This document shows, piece after piece, positions 26,260-34,690 of a stretch of DNA of 64,000 nt (positions within the stretch are counted from its first letter, which is position 1; each line of letters opens with the position of its first letter). The position numbers and the translations under genes are program-made. The stretch is from NCBI RefSeq assembly GCF_000714935.1, contig NZ_JMIR01000002.1, forward strand, positions 64,187 through 128,186. The letters run 5' to 3'. The DNA comes from Tumebacillus flagellatus (GTDB lineage: Bacteria > Bacillota > Bacilli > Tumebacillales > Tumebacillaceae). A model generated the notes under the pieces. The model had not been told where the DNA came from. It did no database searches and saw only the letters and a program-made list of their open reading frames with translations.

Positions 26260-27398
26260 AGATCCGGATGCTTGGGTTGGTCTTGCTCTTGAGTTTCGGA
26301 AGCGTCGGGTGTTGGGACCGCGTCGAAGTCAACGATTTGGCCATCGTCACTTCCATCGGTTTGGACAAGACCGCGGATCAAAAAATCGCGCTGTCCACCG
26401 AATTGGTGATCCCCGCCGGCTCGACGAGCCAAACAGGACCGTCGGGGGAAACGCAAAAAATGGTGGTGACAGCCAGTGCCGCCACGATCGGAGATGCTGT
26501 TTTCTTGTTGCAGCATAAGCTGTCGCGCCGCATCTTTTGGGGGCAGGCAGAGGTGCTGTTCCTCGGAGAGAATCTGCTGAAAACCGGGTTCCATGACGAG
26601 TTGGATTATATTCTTCGGGACCGAGAGACTCGATTGCGCATCGAACCGTACGCCTGCGAAGGGGACGCACGGGACGTCATGCTCGCAAAGCCTCGGTTGG
26701 GAACGGAGCTGGGGGACGTGATGCGCGACCACTCGCAATTGATGTTTAAACGGGAGATCTCCATCAATGAAGTCGCGCAGATGTTGACCCGAGACGGTCA
26801 TGTGGCGTTTTTGCCAAAGGTCTCTGCCAAAACCAAAGAGCAGAGTGTTCCGTTTATCAACGGCGGCGTCATCATGAAGCGGGATCGAATGGCAGGAGAG
26901 GTGGGGCTGGAGGAGGGATTCCTCATCCAATGGATTCGCGACAATTTCAAACCGCAAATGATCACCTTCCAACCGAAAAACACTTCGGCACCTATCACCG
27001 TCCAGATCTTGCACTCCACGACCAAGCTGACACCGACGTTTGAAAAAGGGATTCCACACATCGTGATCCACGTGAACGCGGACGGGATCGTCATGAACAA
27101 CTCGACGTCACTCAAAGAATCCGATCCCGAAGTCTCGCGAACGTTGGAACAGGAAGCGGAAAAAGAGATCGGCAGGCTCATGAAAACGGTCATTCAAAAG
27201 CGTCAAACGGAGGAAAAAGCGGATGTATTCGGTTTTTGGAAAGCGTTTCACAAAAAAGACCCGAAATCGCTTCGAGCCCTCCAAGAGACCTGGAATGAGC
27301 AAGCCTTTCCTCGTCTGCAGGTGCAAGTCGATGCCAACGTCAACATTCTGAATACCGGCATGATCTCCGAGCCTTTGAAAATGAACGAGACGAGGTGA
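26256..27398 (+). CDS. Spore germinant receptor C subunit (GerC lipoprotein)
   Basis: A 380-residue lipoprotein. The start at 26256 is chosen over an upstream in-frame TTG because it gives a proper signal peptide (MKIRMLGLVLLL), lipobox GSVGC with Cys19, and the GerC hallmark CWDRVEVNDLAIV. GAGGAGGAAG provides the SD inside the end of gerB. Expected to sit on the outer face of the spore inner membrane in complex with the A and B subunits. Family segments KLSRRIFWGQAEVLFLGENL and INGGVIMKRDRM are visible. Confidence 0.93.
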   Translation: MKIRMLGLVLLLSFGSVGCWDRVEVNDLAIVTSIGLDKTADQKIALSTELVIPAGSTSQTGPSGETQKMVVTASAATIGDAVFLLQHKLSRRIFWGQAEVLFLGENLLKTGFHDELDYILRDRETRLRIEPYACEGDARDVMLAKPRLGTELGDVMRDHSQLMFKREISINEVAQMLTRDGHVAFLPKVSAKTKEQSVPFINGGVIMKRDRMAGEVGLEEGFLIQWIRDNFKPQMITFQPKNTSAPITVQILHSTTKLTPTFEKGIPHIVIHVNADGIVMNNSTSLKESDPEVSRTLEQEAEKEIGRLMKTVIQKRQTEEKADVFGFWKAFHKKDPKSLRALQETWNEQAFPRLQVQVDANVNILNTGMISEPLKMNETR

Positions 27399-27404
27399 AG
27401 CAGC

Positions 27405-27632
27405 ATGATTCTGCCCCAATTGGCAGGCATCACGGCCGTAAGCGGCACCATTGCGTATCTGGAATGGCGGCACCTGCGCACATCTCCCCGCAAAGACCGC
27501 GGGGTCTTCCTCGCTTTCATCGGGATCGGATGGCTTATGGCGGCTTTGCTCGTGATCTTCCCGAAACTGCCCGGGCCGACGACTTGGCTGGACGCCCTCT
27601 TCAAGCCGCTGTTCAAATGGATGAGTTTTTGA
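27405..27632 (+). CDS. Small two-helix membrane protein of the ger operon (candidate D subunit)
   Basis: A 75-residue protein with two hydrophobic stretches (LPQLAGITAVSGTIAYLEW and VFLAFIGIGWLMAALLVIF) joined by a basic loop RHLRTSPRKDRG. It starts six bases after gerC with SD GAGGTG, and a terminator follows, so it is part of the receptor operon. Small two-helix D subunits that tune germination are known beside some Bacillus ger operons; equating this gene with them rests on size, topology and position only. Confidence 0.7.
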   Translation: MILPQLAGITAVSGTIAYLEWRHLRTSPRKDRGVFLAFIGIGWLMAALLVIFPKLPGPTTWLDALFKPLFKWMSF

Positions 27633-27638
27633 CACCAA

Positions 27639-27682
27639 AAAGAAACCATCGCCGGGTCGAGATTCCCGACGATGGTTTCTTG
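27639..27682. terminator. Terminator of the ger operon
   Basis: AAGAAACCATCG-CCGGG and CCCG-ACGATGGTTTCTT form a long stem just after the last ger gene, facing the convergent MFS gene. Confidence 0.85.
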
Positions 27683-27696
27683 AGTGGGTTGGCATC

Positions 27697-28899
27697 TTAA
27701 CGTCGACGCGCCAAAAAAACAAAACAAAGCATCGCCCCTGCCGACGCCACGAGGATGACGAGGCCCATCGGGGTGGAGGAATAACTGCCGCCAAGACCGA
27801 CGAGCGGAGCGGCAATCGCGCCGGCGAACAGCTGCGTGACGCCAAGCAGAGCGGCTGCACTGCCCGCGTTGCGGCCGTGGTTTTCCATCGCAAGCGACGT
27901 CGACGTCGGCCCGACGACGCCGACGCAAGAGACGATCAGGAACAGTCCGACCATCACGCCGACCAATCCCGCGCCCGAAGCGAACATCACGTTCAAAAGC
28001 ACCGCGCCGACCAGCGACATCAAAAGCCCCGCCGTCAACACGTTGCCCGTCGCCACGCGGGAAGCCAATCGCCCGGTCACCTGCCCGGCGAGCACGATCC
28101 CGATCCCGTTGATCGCAAACAGCAACGAGTACAATTGCGGCGAAACGTCGTAGATGTTTTGCAACACGAACGGCGAACCGGAGATGTACGCAAACATCGA
28201 CGCCATCACGAGACCTTGCGACAGGCCGTAGCCCATGAACACACGGTCTTTCATGATCGCACCCAGCGTCACCAGCGTGTTCTTGATCCCGCCCTGCGAG
28301 CGGTTTTCAACGGGCAGACTTTCCCGCAATCCAAACAGCACGGCGAGGAACATCAGCAGCCCAAGCGCCCCCAGCACGACGAACACGCCCTGCCACGAGG
28401 TGAACTTCAGCAACTGCCCGCCGATGATCGGCGCCAAGATCGGCGCCAACCCGTTGACGAGCATCAACAACGAGAAAAACTTCGTCATCTCGCTGCCGGA
28501 GTAGTAGTCGCGCACGACCGCCCGCGAGATGACGATCGCCGCCGAACCCGCCAAGCCTTGCAAGAAACGCAAGCCCACCAGCATCCAGATGTTCGGCGAA
28601 ACCGCGCAGAGAAACGAGGCGGCCGTATACACGAGCAGTCCGATCAACAGCGGCCCCCGGCGTCCGCGAATGTCGCTGAGCGGGCCGAGGAACAACTGCC
28701 CGAGCGCCAAACCCAGCAAACAAGCGGTCAGCGTCAACTGCGCCGCCGAAGTGGAAGCGTTCAATTCCGTGCTCATCGTCGGAAGCGCCGGCAAATACAT
28801 ATCGATGGAGAGCGGGGCAAATCCCGCCAGCGCGCCCAGCACGATGATCAGCCAAACCTTCGCGAATTTAGCCGGTTTGGTAGCAGCAACCGTGTTCAA
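27697..28899 (-). CDS. Bcr/CflA family multidrug MFS transporter
   Basis: A 400-residue 12-helix exporter. Diagnostic features of the Bcr/CflA group: GFAPLSIDMYLPALP in helix 1, LGLALGQLFLGPLSDIRGRR (motif A) and RFLQGLAGSAAIVISRAVVRDY. Homologues export bicyclomycin, chloramphenicol or other small molecules. Start is TTG at 28899 with GGAGGGAAG upstream. Monocistronic, convergent with the ger operon. Confidence 0.88.
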   Translation of the reverse strand: MNTVAATKPAKFAKVWLIIVLGALAGFAPLSIDMYLPALPTMSTELNASTSAAQLTLTACLLGLALGQLFLGPLSDIRGRRGPLLIGLLVYTAASFLCAVSPNIWMLVGLRFLQGLAGSAAIVISRAVVRDYYSGSEMTKFFSLLMLVNGLAPILAPIIGGQLLKFTSWQGVFVVLGALGLLMFLAVLFGLRESLPVENRSQGGIKNTLVTLGAIMKDRVFMGYGLSQGLVMASMFAYISGSPFVLQNIYDVSPQLYSLLFAINGIGIVLAGQVTGRLASRVATGNVLTAGLLMSLVGAVLLNVMFASGAGLVGVMVGLFLIVSCVGVVGPTSTSLAMENHGRNAGSAAALLGVTQLFAGAIAAPLVGLGGSYSSTPMGLVILVASAGAMLCFVFLARRR

Positions 28900-28951
28900 A
28901 TTCTTCCCTCCAAACTCTTATCCAAGACTAAGACAGAAACAAGTATATGCG

Positions 28952-28995
28952 AAAAAAAGCTCTCTTGCATGAGGTTTTGGCAAGAGGGCTTTTTT
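28952..28995. terminator. Terminator hairpin
   Basis: AAAAAAAGCTCTCTTGC and GGCAAGAGGGCTTTTTT enclose a ten-base loop. It lies after the stop of the 90-residue gene at 29030 and behind the start of the Bcr-type gene. Confidence 0.8.
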
Positions 28996-29029
28996 CTGTA
29001 CGTTGCCTTACTTTTGGGGATTGAAATGG

Positions 29030-29302
29030 TTAGTCAACCAATCCGAACGCCTTGGCGATTTTCAACCCGAGGTCTTCGGAGAGGGCGTGGAAGTCGCCGT
29101 TGTTGAATTCGATCTCTTCGTCGGCGATCATCGTGCCCCAGAAGTCCTCGTCGACTTCCTCCTCGAACTTGATCGGGAGGTGCGTCCGCACGTCGTCATG
29201 CTGAATTTCATAGTAGAACTTGTCGGGATCGCGGTCGTCCACGTCGATGCGGTCGCGGGTGAACTGGACGCGCACACCTTTGAACTTGGTGGTTTTAATC
29301 AT
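29030..29302 (-). CDS. Hypothetical acidic protein, 90 residues
   Basis: Starts at ATG 29302 with GAGAGGAG upstream (MIKTTKFKGVRVQF ...). A soluble, strongly acidic protein with several Asp/Glu clusters (DVDDRDPDKFYYE, EEEVDEDFWGT) and a C-terminal helix ALSEDLGLKIAKAF. No signal peptide, membrane segment or known motif. Monocistronic between two hairpins. Function unknown. Confidence 0.65.
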   Translation of the reverse strand: MIKTTKFKGVRVQFTRDRIDVDDRDPDKFYYEIQHDDVRTHLPIKFEEEVDEDFWGTMIADEEIEFNNGDFHALSEDLGLKIAKAFGLVD

Positions 29303-29353
29303 GGGGGGAAGCTCCTCTCTCCAAGACTTGGTATGTACTCTTAGTATGAACAG

Positions 29354-29389
29354 AAAATCCCTGCATCGCGAGTGCGGCACAGGGATTTT
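29354..29389 (-). terminator. Terminator of the 47-residue membrane protein gene
   Basis: AAAATCCCTG and CAGGGATTTT pair exactly around a 16-base loop. Confidence 0.65.
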
Positions 29390-29410
29390 GATCTCAGACG
29401 ATAAGATGTA

Positions 29411-29554
29411 TTAGATCAAGTTGCTGACGAATGCCAGGGTGCCGATTGCCATTGCAACGATCAGCAGCGGGAACAGAACAACGTCTGCCATCGTCGCGTT
29501 GATCGGATCGTTGTTGGTCTTCTTCGGGTTCGGGTTCATCGGAATGTGTGCCAT
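29411..29554 (-). CDS. Small single-helix membrane protein, 47 residues
   Basis: Begins MAHIPMNPNPKKTNND at ATG 29554 and ends with one transmembrane helix, VVLFPLLIVAMAIGTLAFV. The only SD candidate, GAGGGGGTT, is 13 bases from this ATG; the internal ATG at 29539 is an alternative. Tail polar, N-terminus basic. Role unknown. Confidence 0.6.
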   Translation of the reverse strand: MAHIPMNPNPKKTNNDPINATMADVVLFPLLIVAMAIGTLAFVSNLI

Positions 29555-29652
29555 GAGTCTAGCGCAACCCCCTCTCTTAAATCTCATATTCTTAAATTGT
29601 AAGGGAATCCCACGAGAAGAGCAAGGGATTTCCCGACCGACCGGCAGGGAAT

Positions 29653-30459
29653 TTACTTGTTCAGATTCGCTTCCAAAAAACCGCGCACCCGCTCCAACTC
29701 CGCGTCCGGCAACGACTCGCTCAACCGCGAAGCCGCACTGACGATCTGCCACGGCAGGAGGTCGGCGGGCGTCGTGCCCGTCACTTCCTGATAGCGGGCG
29801 AGGTAGGCGTCATGGATGGTTTGACGCATCGCTTCGATCACCGGATTGCCGTCCAGTCCCGGCGGAAGTTGCGCCAAGGAGAGCAAGAGCGAAGTGCGGG
29901 CGACGTCGGCGAGCGGATGCCCGGTGACGACCGTCACCCAGTCGATCACGACCGGGCCGCGCGTTGTCGTCAGCAAGACGTTCTCCGGGTGAAAGTCGCC
30001 GTGCAGCAACGCCCGACCGTCCGAAAGGTTCGCCAGCAAGTCGAGCACTTGCGCGCGCACGTCTTCACTCACTCCTTGGGCGCCGGCGATCTCCGATTCC
30101 AAGCGCGCGCGAAGGGAGGGCACCCATTCGTTTTTTTCCTCGACCGCGTGCATGCCGGCGTGCAGGTCGGCGAGCGCTTCCCCGATCTGTTGCGGGGACC
30201 AGCCGATGTGCAACGCTTCGAGCAGTGTGCCGCCCTCCAAGCGCTCGTAGACGATTCCTTCGCGCCCGTCCGTGGAAACCCGCTCGTACGCCAGCGGCGC
30301 CTGCACACCCGCCTCGTTCACCGCTTGCGCCACGCGAAATTCGTAGTCCACCCACGACGTCGGGAAGCCCTCGCGGTACAGTTTTAGAATCTTGCCGTCT
30401 CCCCACGCATAGACTTCTGCCGTGCGGCCTTGTCCAATCATTTCACCAAGACTTGACAT
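29653..30459 (-). CDS. APH-family phosphotransferase
   Basis: A 268-residue aminoglycoside-phosphotransferase-fold kinase. N-lobe start IGQGRTAEVYAWGDGKILKLY has the glycine loop and the ATP-contacting Lys; the catalytic loop is LLHGDFHPENVLL and the metal motif VVIDWVTVVTG, with Trp-Val after the Asp, as in housekeeping APH-like kinases rather than clear resistance enzymes. SD AGGAGG. Divergent from the carbonic anhydrase gene. The substrate is unknown. Confidence 0.82.
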   Translation of the reverse strand: MSSLGEMIGQGRTAEVYAWGDGKILKLYREGFPTSWVDYEFRVAQAVNEAGVQAPLAYERVSTDGREGIVYERLEGGTLLEALHIGWSPQQIGEALADLHAGMHAVEEKNEWVPSLRARLESEIAGAQGVSEDVRAQVLDLLANLSDGRALLHGDFHPENVLLTTTRGPVVIDWVTVVTGHPLADVARTSLLLSLAQLPPGLDGNPVIEAMRQTIHDAYLARYQEVTGTTPADLLPWQIVSAASRLSESLPDAELERVRGFLEANLNK

Positions 30460-30556
30460 GTCCCTTTACCTCCTATGGTACAATGGTACTTGTGCAGCGC
30501 AGAAAACCTCTATGACCTACATAGTTCAATTCAGATGTAGAAGGAGTGGGAAACCC

Positions 30557-31144
30557 ATGAGCATCCTCCAAGACATTCTGACGTACAACGAAGAGTTCGT
30601 AGCCAACAAGGAATACGAGCAGTATCAAACCACGAAGTTCCCGAACAAAAAACTCGTCATCCTCTCCTGCATGGACACCCGCCTCACGGAAATGCTGCCG
30701 CGCGCGCTGAACCTGCGCAACGGCGACGCGAAAATCGTCAAAAACGCCGGCGGCATCCTCACTTCGCCGTTTGGCGGGATCATGCGCTCGATCATCGTCG
30801 CACTCTATGAGCTCGGCGCGCAGGAAGTCGCCGTCATCGGCCACCACGGCTGCGGCATGGCGAGCATCAACCCGTCCGCCACGATTGAAAAAATGAAAGC
30901 GGCCGGCATCGAAGAGCAAACGCTCAACGTCCTCGACTACTCCGGCCTCGACTTGCACAAGTGGCTGCACGGCTTTGACAACGTCGAAGAGTCGGTTCGC
31001 GGCTCCGTCGAAATCATCCGTCACCACCCGCTGCTGCCGAAGCATGTGCCGGTGCACGGGCTGGTCATCGACCCGGAAACCGGCAAACTCGATCTCGTCG
31101 TCGACGGGTACGAGAACCTGCCGGCCGCGTCCCGCAACGAGTAG
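30557..31144 (+). CDS. Beta-class carbonic anhydrase
   Basis: A 195-residue zinc enzyme that hydrates CO2 to bicarbonate. Zinc ligands Cys38 (LSCMDTR, with Asp40 and Arg42 as the dyad), His96 and Cys99 (GHHGCGM) are all present. The short length and ending match YbcF/YtiB-like bacilli enzymes. ATG 30557 has AAGGAGTGGG upstream; earlier in-frame starts lack an SD. A terminator follows. The upstream gap has TTGACA and TACAAT, but the spacer is 19 bases. Confidence 0.92.
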   Translation: MSILQDILTYNEEFVANKEYEQYQTTKFPNKKLVILSCMDTRLTEMLPRALNLRNGDAKIVKNAGGILTSPFGGIMRSIIVALYELGAQEVAVIGHHGCGMASINPSATIEKMKAAGIEEQTLNVLDYSGLDLHKWLHGFDNVEESVRGSVEIIRHHPLLPKHVPVHGLVIDPETGKLDLVVDGYENLPAASRNE

Positions 31145-31150
31145 GAACCG

Positions 31151-31180
31151 AAAGACTCCCGCCAAGGGGGTCTTTTTTTT
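31151..31180 (+). terminator. Terminator of the carbonic anhydrase gene
   Basis: AAAGACTCCC and GGGGGTCTTT around GCCAA, followed by a run of T, seven bases after the stop codon. Confidence 0.8.
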
Positions 31181-31274
31181 ACGAGCCGGATCGGTTACCG
31201 TTCAAACAACGCGTACGAATAGAGACTCTTTCAAGCGAGGGGCTTTTTTACGAGCCTCGTCTGCGGTGTGTTTT

Positions 31275-31580
31275 TTACAAAAGGGCTTCTGCCCAGTCGA
31301 GGAATACTTGCAGAGCCGCCTCCACGTCCGGATGCACTTCTTCGCGCTCGGTCACAAACTCCGGGAAGTCGGTGATCCGGTTGCGCCGAATGCGCACGGC
31401 ACCCGCTTCCAAGATGCGAATCTCCAAAAACTCCGGCACCGGGTCGTCCTCGCCCGCGCTGTTCTCCAGAAATTCGTACGTGCGCACCCACTCCAACACG
31501 CGCACTTCATTCGGGCGCAGGTGAACCGCTTGATCCAGCGACATGATCGTCTCGTTTCCGTAATAATGCAGTGAACTCAT
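31275..31580 (-). CDS. Hypothetical protein, 101 residues, coupled to an AraC-type regulator
   Basis: A soluble, acidic protein (MSSLHYYGNETIMSLDQAV ...) with a strand pattern FLEIRILEAGAVRIRRNRI and a C-terminal helix VEAALQVFLDWAEALL. Its ATG overlaps the stop of the upstream regulator gene (ATGA), so the two are translated together. No motif recognised. Confidence 0.65.
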   Translation of the reverse strand: MSSLHYYGNETIMSLDQAVHLRPNEVRVLEWVRTYEFLENSAGEDDPVPEFLEIRILEAGAVRIRRNRITDFPEFVTEREEVHPDVEAALQVFLDWAEALL

Positions 31581-32422
31581 GATGTCGTCCCTCGTTTCTG
31601 TTTGCGGTATTCGGTCGGCGTGACGCCGTACCGTTGCTTAAACGCCCGTTCCATCGAACTCAAACTGCCGTATCCCGCATCAAAGCAGATCGTCGTGACT
31701 TCGTCGTCCGTCCGGGCGAGCAACCGCTCCGCGTGCTCCAAACGCAAGTCGGCGATGTACTGCCCCGGCGTGCGTCCGATCGTCGTGCGAAACAGGCGGA
31801 GCAGGTGGTATTTGCTCAGTCCCGCTTCTTGGGCCAGAGTGTCCAACGACAGCTCGCCCGATGCGTACGTGTCGTGAATCATCGCCATGACGCGGCCCAG
31901 TGCCGGATGATGCTGCGCGTCCGGAGAGGCGTTCCAGTACGCGGTGTGCGTTCCCGGTTGCGCCGACAGCAACACTTGTGCCAATTCCAGCTCCAACTCC
32001 TGCGTCTCCACGTCTTCCGGCCCCGCCATCGAGCCGCGGATGATCCGCTCCGCCAGTTTGCGAAACGCGTCGTTCGGCCCTTCGCTCCACGCCGCAAACT
32101 CAAGCGAGGTCGGCAGATGTTGCAGTCGATCGCGCAACACATCCTCTAAAAACGCCTGTTTGAAGTTGATCAGCAGGAGGCGCGACGCTCCGTCGCCCGC
32201 AAAGTGCCGGTGCATCTCGCCGGGCCGGGTCAGGTAGCGGCCGAAGTCCGGCAGTTTCTCCACCTGCGGCGTGTCTCCGTGTTCCATCAAAGGCACGCCC
32301 GCAAGCGGGATGGAGAGTTGAAACTCGTCTCCGTGCCCGTGCAATTCCGGATCGGATGCATGCGGTTCAAACTGGGTCAGCATGATCTTGCTGCGACCCA
32401 ACTTTAAGTTCAGGTATCTCAC
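31577..32422 (-). CDS. AraC/XylS family transcriptional regulator with N-terminal cupin
   Basis: Translated from GTG 32422 (GGGGGAC upstream) it has 281 residues; a longer frame upstream has no SD. The N-terminal part (HGHGDEFQLSIPLAGVP, GEMHRHFAGD) is a cupin sensory domain. The C-terminal 100 residues hold two helix-turn-helix motifs: LSLDTLAQEAGLSKYHLLRL and VTTICFDAGYGSLSSMERAF, ending with the family signature GVTPTEYRKQ. Divergent from an MFS transporter gene, which may be its target. Confidence 0.88.
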   Translation of the reverse strand: MRYLNLKLGRSKIMLTQFEPHASDPELHGHGDEFQLSIPLAGVPLMEHGDTPQVEKLPDFGRYLTRPGEMHRHFAGDGASRLLLINFKQAFLEDVLRDRLQHLPTSLEFAAWSEGPNDAFRKLAERIIRGSMAGPEDVETQELELELAQVLLSAQPGTHTAYWNASPDAQHHPALGRVMAMIHDTYASGELSLDTLAQEAGLSKYHLLRLFRTTIGRTPGQYIADLRLEHAERLLARTDDEVTTICFDAGYGSLSSMERAFKQRYGVTPTEYRKQKRGTTS

Positions 32423-32533
32423 GGGTCCGTCCCCCTGCCCGTCAAAAATTGCGGTGCCCGGCGCGCAACCGTTGCCAAGCGTTCCGTGCCTTCTCTCTTT
32501 ACAATTTCGATTATAAGAGAGGAGTGGAAGCGA

Positions 32534-33778
32534 ATGGAAGTGAAACTTTCCACCATGCATCCGATGGCGTGGCTGGTCGTGGCGGGGACGTTTTTATCAC
32601 GGGGCGTGTATTTCATGACGATCCCGTTTTTGGCGATTTATCTGCATGAGGTGCAGGGGTTGCAGGCCGCGTCGGTCGGCGCTATTCTCGGCGCGGGTCT
32701 GTTGGTCGGCACAGTCAGCAGTTTTGCGGGCGGGCTGCTGTCCGATCGCTTCGGGCGGTTTCCGGTGATGATCGGGTCGGTGCTCGCGATGGTTCTGGTG
32801 TTTGTCGGGTTCGCGTTGGCGTCGCAGGTGTGGATGTTTTTGCTCTACTCGATGCTCAACGGCCTGTTTCGGAATTTGTTTGAGCCGGCGGCGAGGGCGA
32901 TGCTGGCGGACGTGACGCCGCCGGAGCAGCACTTGCGGGTTTTTTCCGTGCGGTATTTTGCGATCAATTTGGGCGCTTCACTCGGACCGCTCGCGGGCGT
33001 GTATGCGGGAAGTACGGTGAGCACGACGCCTTTTTACGTGACGGCGGCGGTCTACGGTCTCTATGGAGCGGCTCTGTTCTGTGCTATGATGGGAACGAGA
33101 AGAAGCGGATTGCAATCTGAAGTTACAACTTCAGTCAACCGCGTGACGGTGCGGGAAGCGCTGTCGGTCGTCGTGCGAGACCGCGTGTTTCGCAACCTCT
33201 TGATCGGGCAGGCGTTCGTCTGCACGGCGTATTCGCATCTGGATTCGACGCTGGGGCAATACTTGGGCGCATCGCCGGATTTCGCGCACGGGGTGCAGTG
33301 GTTTTCGTATCTGTTGGTGGCAAACGCGGTGGGCGTTTTGGTGTTGCAGGCTCCCGTGAGCAAATGGGCGGGGCGGATTCCGCCGCTGCGCGCCGTGACG
33401 CTTGGCGGCGTGAGTTTTGCGCTCTCGCTCGTGGTGTTCGGCGTGTTTCACACGCTGGTGCCGTTGATTGCGGGCATGCTGCTGTTCACGGTGGGCGAGA
33501 TTTTATGTTTTGTGGTGTCAGAAGTCGCAGTAGCAGACTTGGCGCCGGAGGGCTTGCGCGGGGCGTACTACGGTGCGACCGGACTGCAGTTTCTCGGGCA
33601 GAGCTTCGGCCCGTGGGCCGGGGGGTTTTTGTTGGAGACGTTCGGCTATGGACATGGATTTGCCGTGTTTGGCGTGTTGGCGCTCTTGACCCTGCTGGCG
33701 GTGCCCTTCTACCGGGCCGGAGAAAAATCAGGTAGAAAGAGTGACGTTGCACATGACCCATACTCATCTCCACTTTGA
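32534..33778 (+). CDS. MFS transporter (MdtH/YfcJ-like)
   Basis: A 414-residue transporter with about 12 helices; motif A loop GGLLSDRFGRFPVMIG follows helix 2. ATG 32534 is chosen for its SD (AGAGAGGAG); an in-frame start 48 bases upstream lacks one. Probable small-molecule exporter. It is divergent from the AraC-type gene and overlaps the next gene by 38 bases. Confidence 0.85.
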   Translation: MEVKLSTMHPMAWLVVAGTFLSRGVYFMTIPFLAIYLHEVQGLQAASVGAILGAGLLVGTVSSFAGGLLSDRFGRFPVMIGSVLAMVLVFVGFALASQVWMFLLYSMLNGLFRNLFEPAARAMLADVTPPEQHLRVFSVRYFAINLGASLGPLAGVYAGSTVSTTPFYVTAAVYGLYGAALFCAMMGTRRSGLQSEVTTSVNRVTVREALSVVVRDRVFRNLLIGQAFVCTAYSHLDSTLGQYLGASPDFAHGVQWFSYLLVANAVGVLVLQAPVSKWAGRIPPLRAVTLGGVSFALSLVVFGVFHTLVPLIAGMLLFTVGEILCFVVSEVAVADLAPEGLRGAYYGATGLQFLGQSFGPWAGGFLLETFGYGHGFAVFGVLALLTLLAVPFYRAGEKSGRKSDVAHDPYSSPL

Positions 33779-34511
33779 TTCGATGCTCGGACGGCAAAAA
33801 CCGAACAGCATCGTCAACCGCACGACCGCTTGTCCGTTTTGCGACCGCGACAGTTTGGAAGACGTGCTGGCGGAGCAAGACTCGATCCTCTTGGTCAAAA
33901 ACAAATTCCCCGTGCTGCGCGATACGTTGCAAACCGTGCTGATCGAGACGGACGAGTGCGATTCGGAGTTGTGGCTGTACAGCCGCGAGCATCTGCACAA
34001 GTTGATTCGCTTCGGCGTGGAGCAATGGGAAGCGATGGAGGCGACCGGGGAATTTCGCTCGGTGATGTTTTACAAAAACCACGGCCCGCTCTCCGGCGGT
34101 TCGATTCGCCATCCGCACATGCAAATCGTCGGGTTGAAGCACCTCGATTACCGCAGAGAGGTGTCGTGGGAGCAGTTTGAAGGCTTGGTAATCACCGAGC
34201 AGCCGGGCGTGGAATTGAACATTTCCACGAAGCCGCGGATCGGCTTTTTTGAATGGAACGCGATCTTGCGGGATCGTTCGCAGATCGACCTCTGGGCGGA
34301 CTACATTCAGATGGCAACCGATTATGTGATGAATCATTTCAATAAAAACAACAACAGCTACAATCTGTTCTTCTACGAGATGGACGGAGTGCTGCTGTGC
34401 AAGATCGTGCCGCGCTTCCCGACGTCGCCGCTGTTTGTGGGGTACTCGATCCCGCAGGTCAGCCAGAACATCGGGGATCATGTGGCGTTGATGCAGGAGC
34501 GGTACTTGTAG
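33741..34511 (+). CDS. DUF4931 / GalT-like HIT-superfamily protein
   Basis: A 256-residue protein related to galactose-1-phosphate uridylyltransferases: zinc-type motif CPFCDRD near residue 32 and the HIT-like active-site segment GGSIRHPHMQIVG (H-x-H-x-Q). It lacks the full length of GalT, so a different nucleotidyl transfer or hydrolysis reaction is likely. GTG 33741 lies inside the end of the MFS gene; ATG 33753 is an alternative start. Cotranscribed with the transporter; a strong hairpin follows. Confidence 0.78.
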   Translation: MTLHMTHTHLHFDSMLGRQKPNSIVNRTTACPFCDRDSLEDVLAEQDSILLVKNKFPVLRDTLQTVLIETDECDSELWLYSREHLHKLIRFGVEQWEAMEATGEFRSVMFYKNHGPLSGGSIRHPHMQIVGLKHLDYRREVSWEQFEGLVITEQPGVELNISTKPRIGFFEWNAILRDRSQIDLWADYIQMATDYVMNHFNKNNNSYNLFFYEMDGVLLCKIVPRFPTSPLFVGYSIPQVSQNIGDHVALMQERYL

Positions 34512-34524
34512 AGAATCGAGAGAG

Positions 34525-34566
34525 ATAGGTCTCCGACACGGTAGAACGCACCGTCTGGAGGTCTAT
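34525..34566 (+). terminator. Terminator after the MFS-DUF4931 operon
   Basis: ATAGGTCTCC-GAC-ACGGT and ACCGT-CT-GGAGGTCTAT form a 15-pair stem with two G-U pairs, followed by seven T. Confidence 0.88.
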
Positions 34567-34602
34567 TTTTTTCATTATAAAGGTCTAAAAAAGTAGGCGA
34601 CG

Positions 34603-34614
34603 TACTATATAGTA
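34603..34614. promoter_or_regulatory. Palindrome TACTATATAGTA upstream of the soluble histidine kinase gene
   Basis: A perfect 12-base palindrome in an AT-rich 125-base leader, with a weak promoter-like TTTCTC-N16-TAAAAT downstream of it. The same TACTA-N2-TAGTA arms occur at 39702. A candidate operator; the regulator is unknown. Confidence 0.35.
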
Positions 34615-34690
34615 GATAAACAAAAAAAAACTTTCTCATCATGTGATGCGACTTAAAATAAAATATTCTCTACTGGGAGTGTAGATAATC

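Noticed and set aside
30453-30483. TTGACA ... TACAAT before the carbonic anhydrase gene as a firm promoter
   Set aside because: The spacer is 19 bases and the region also holds the divergent kinase start; too uncertain to list as a feature.
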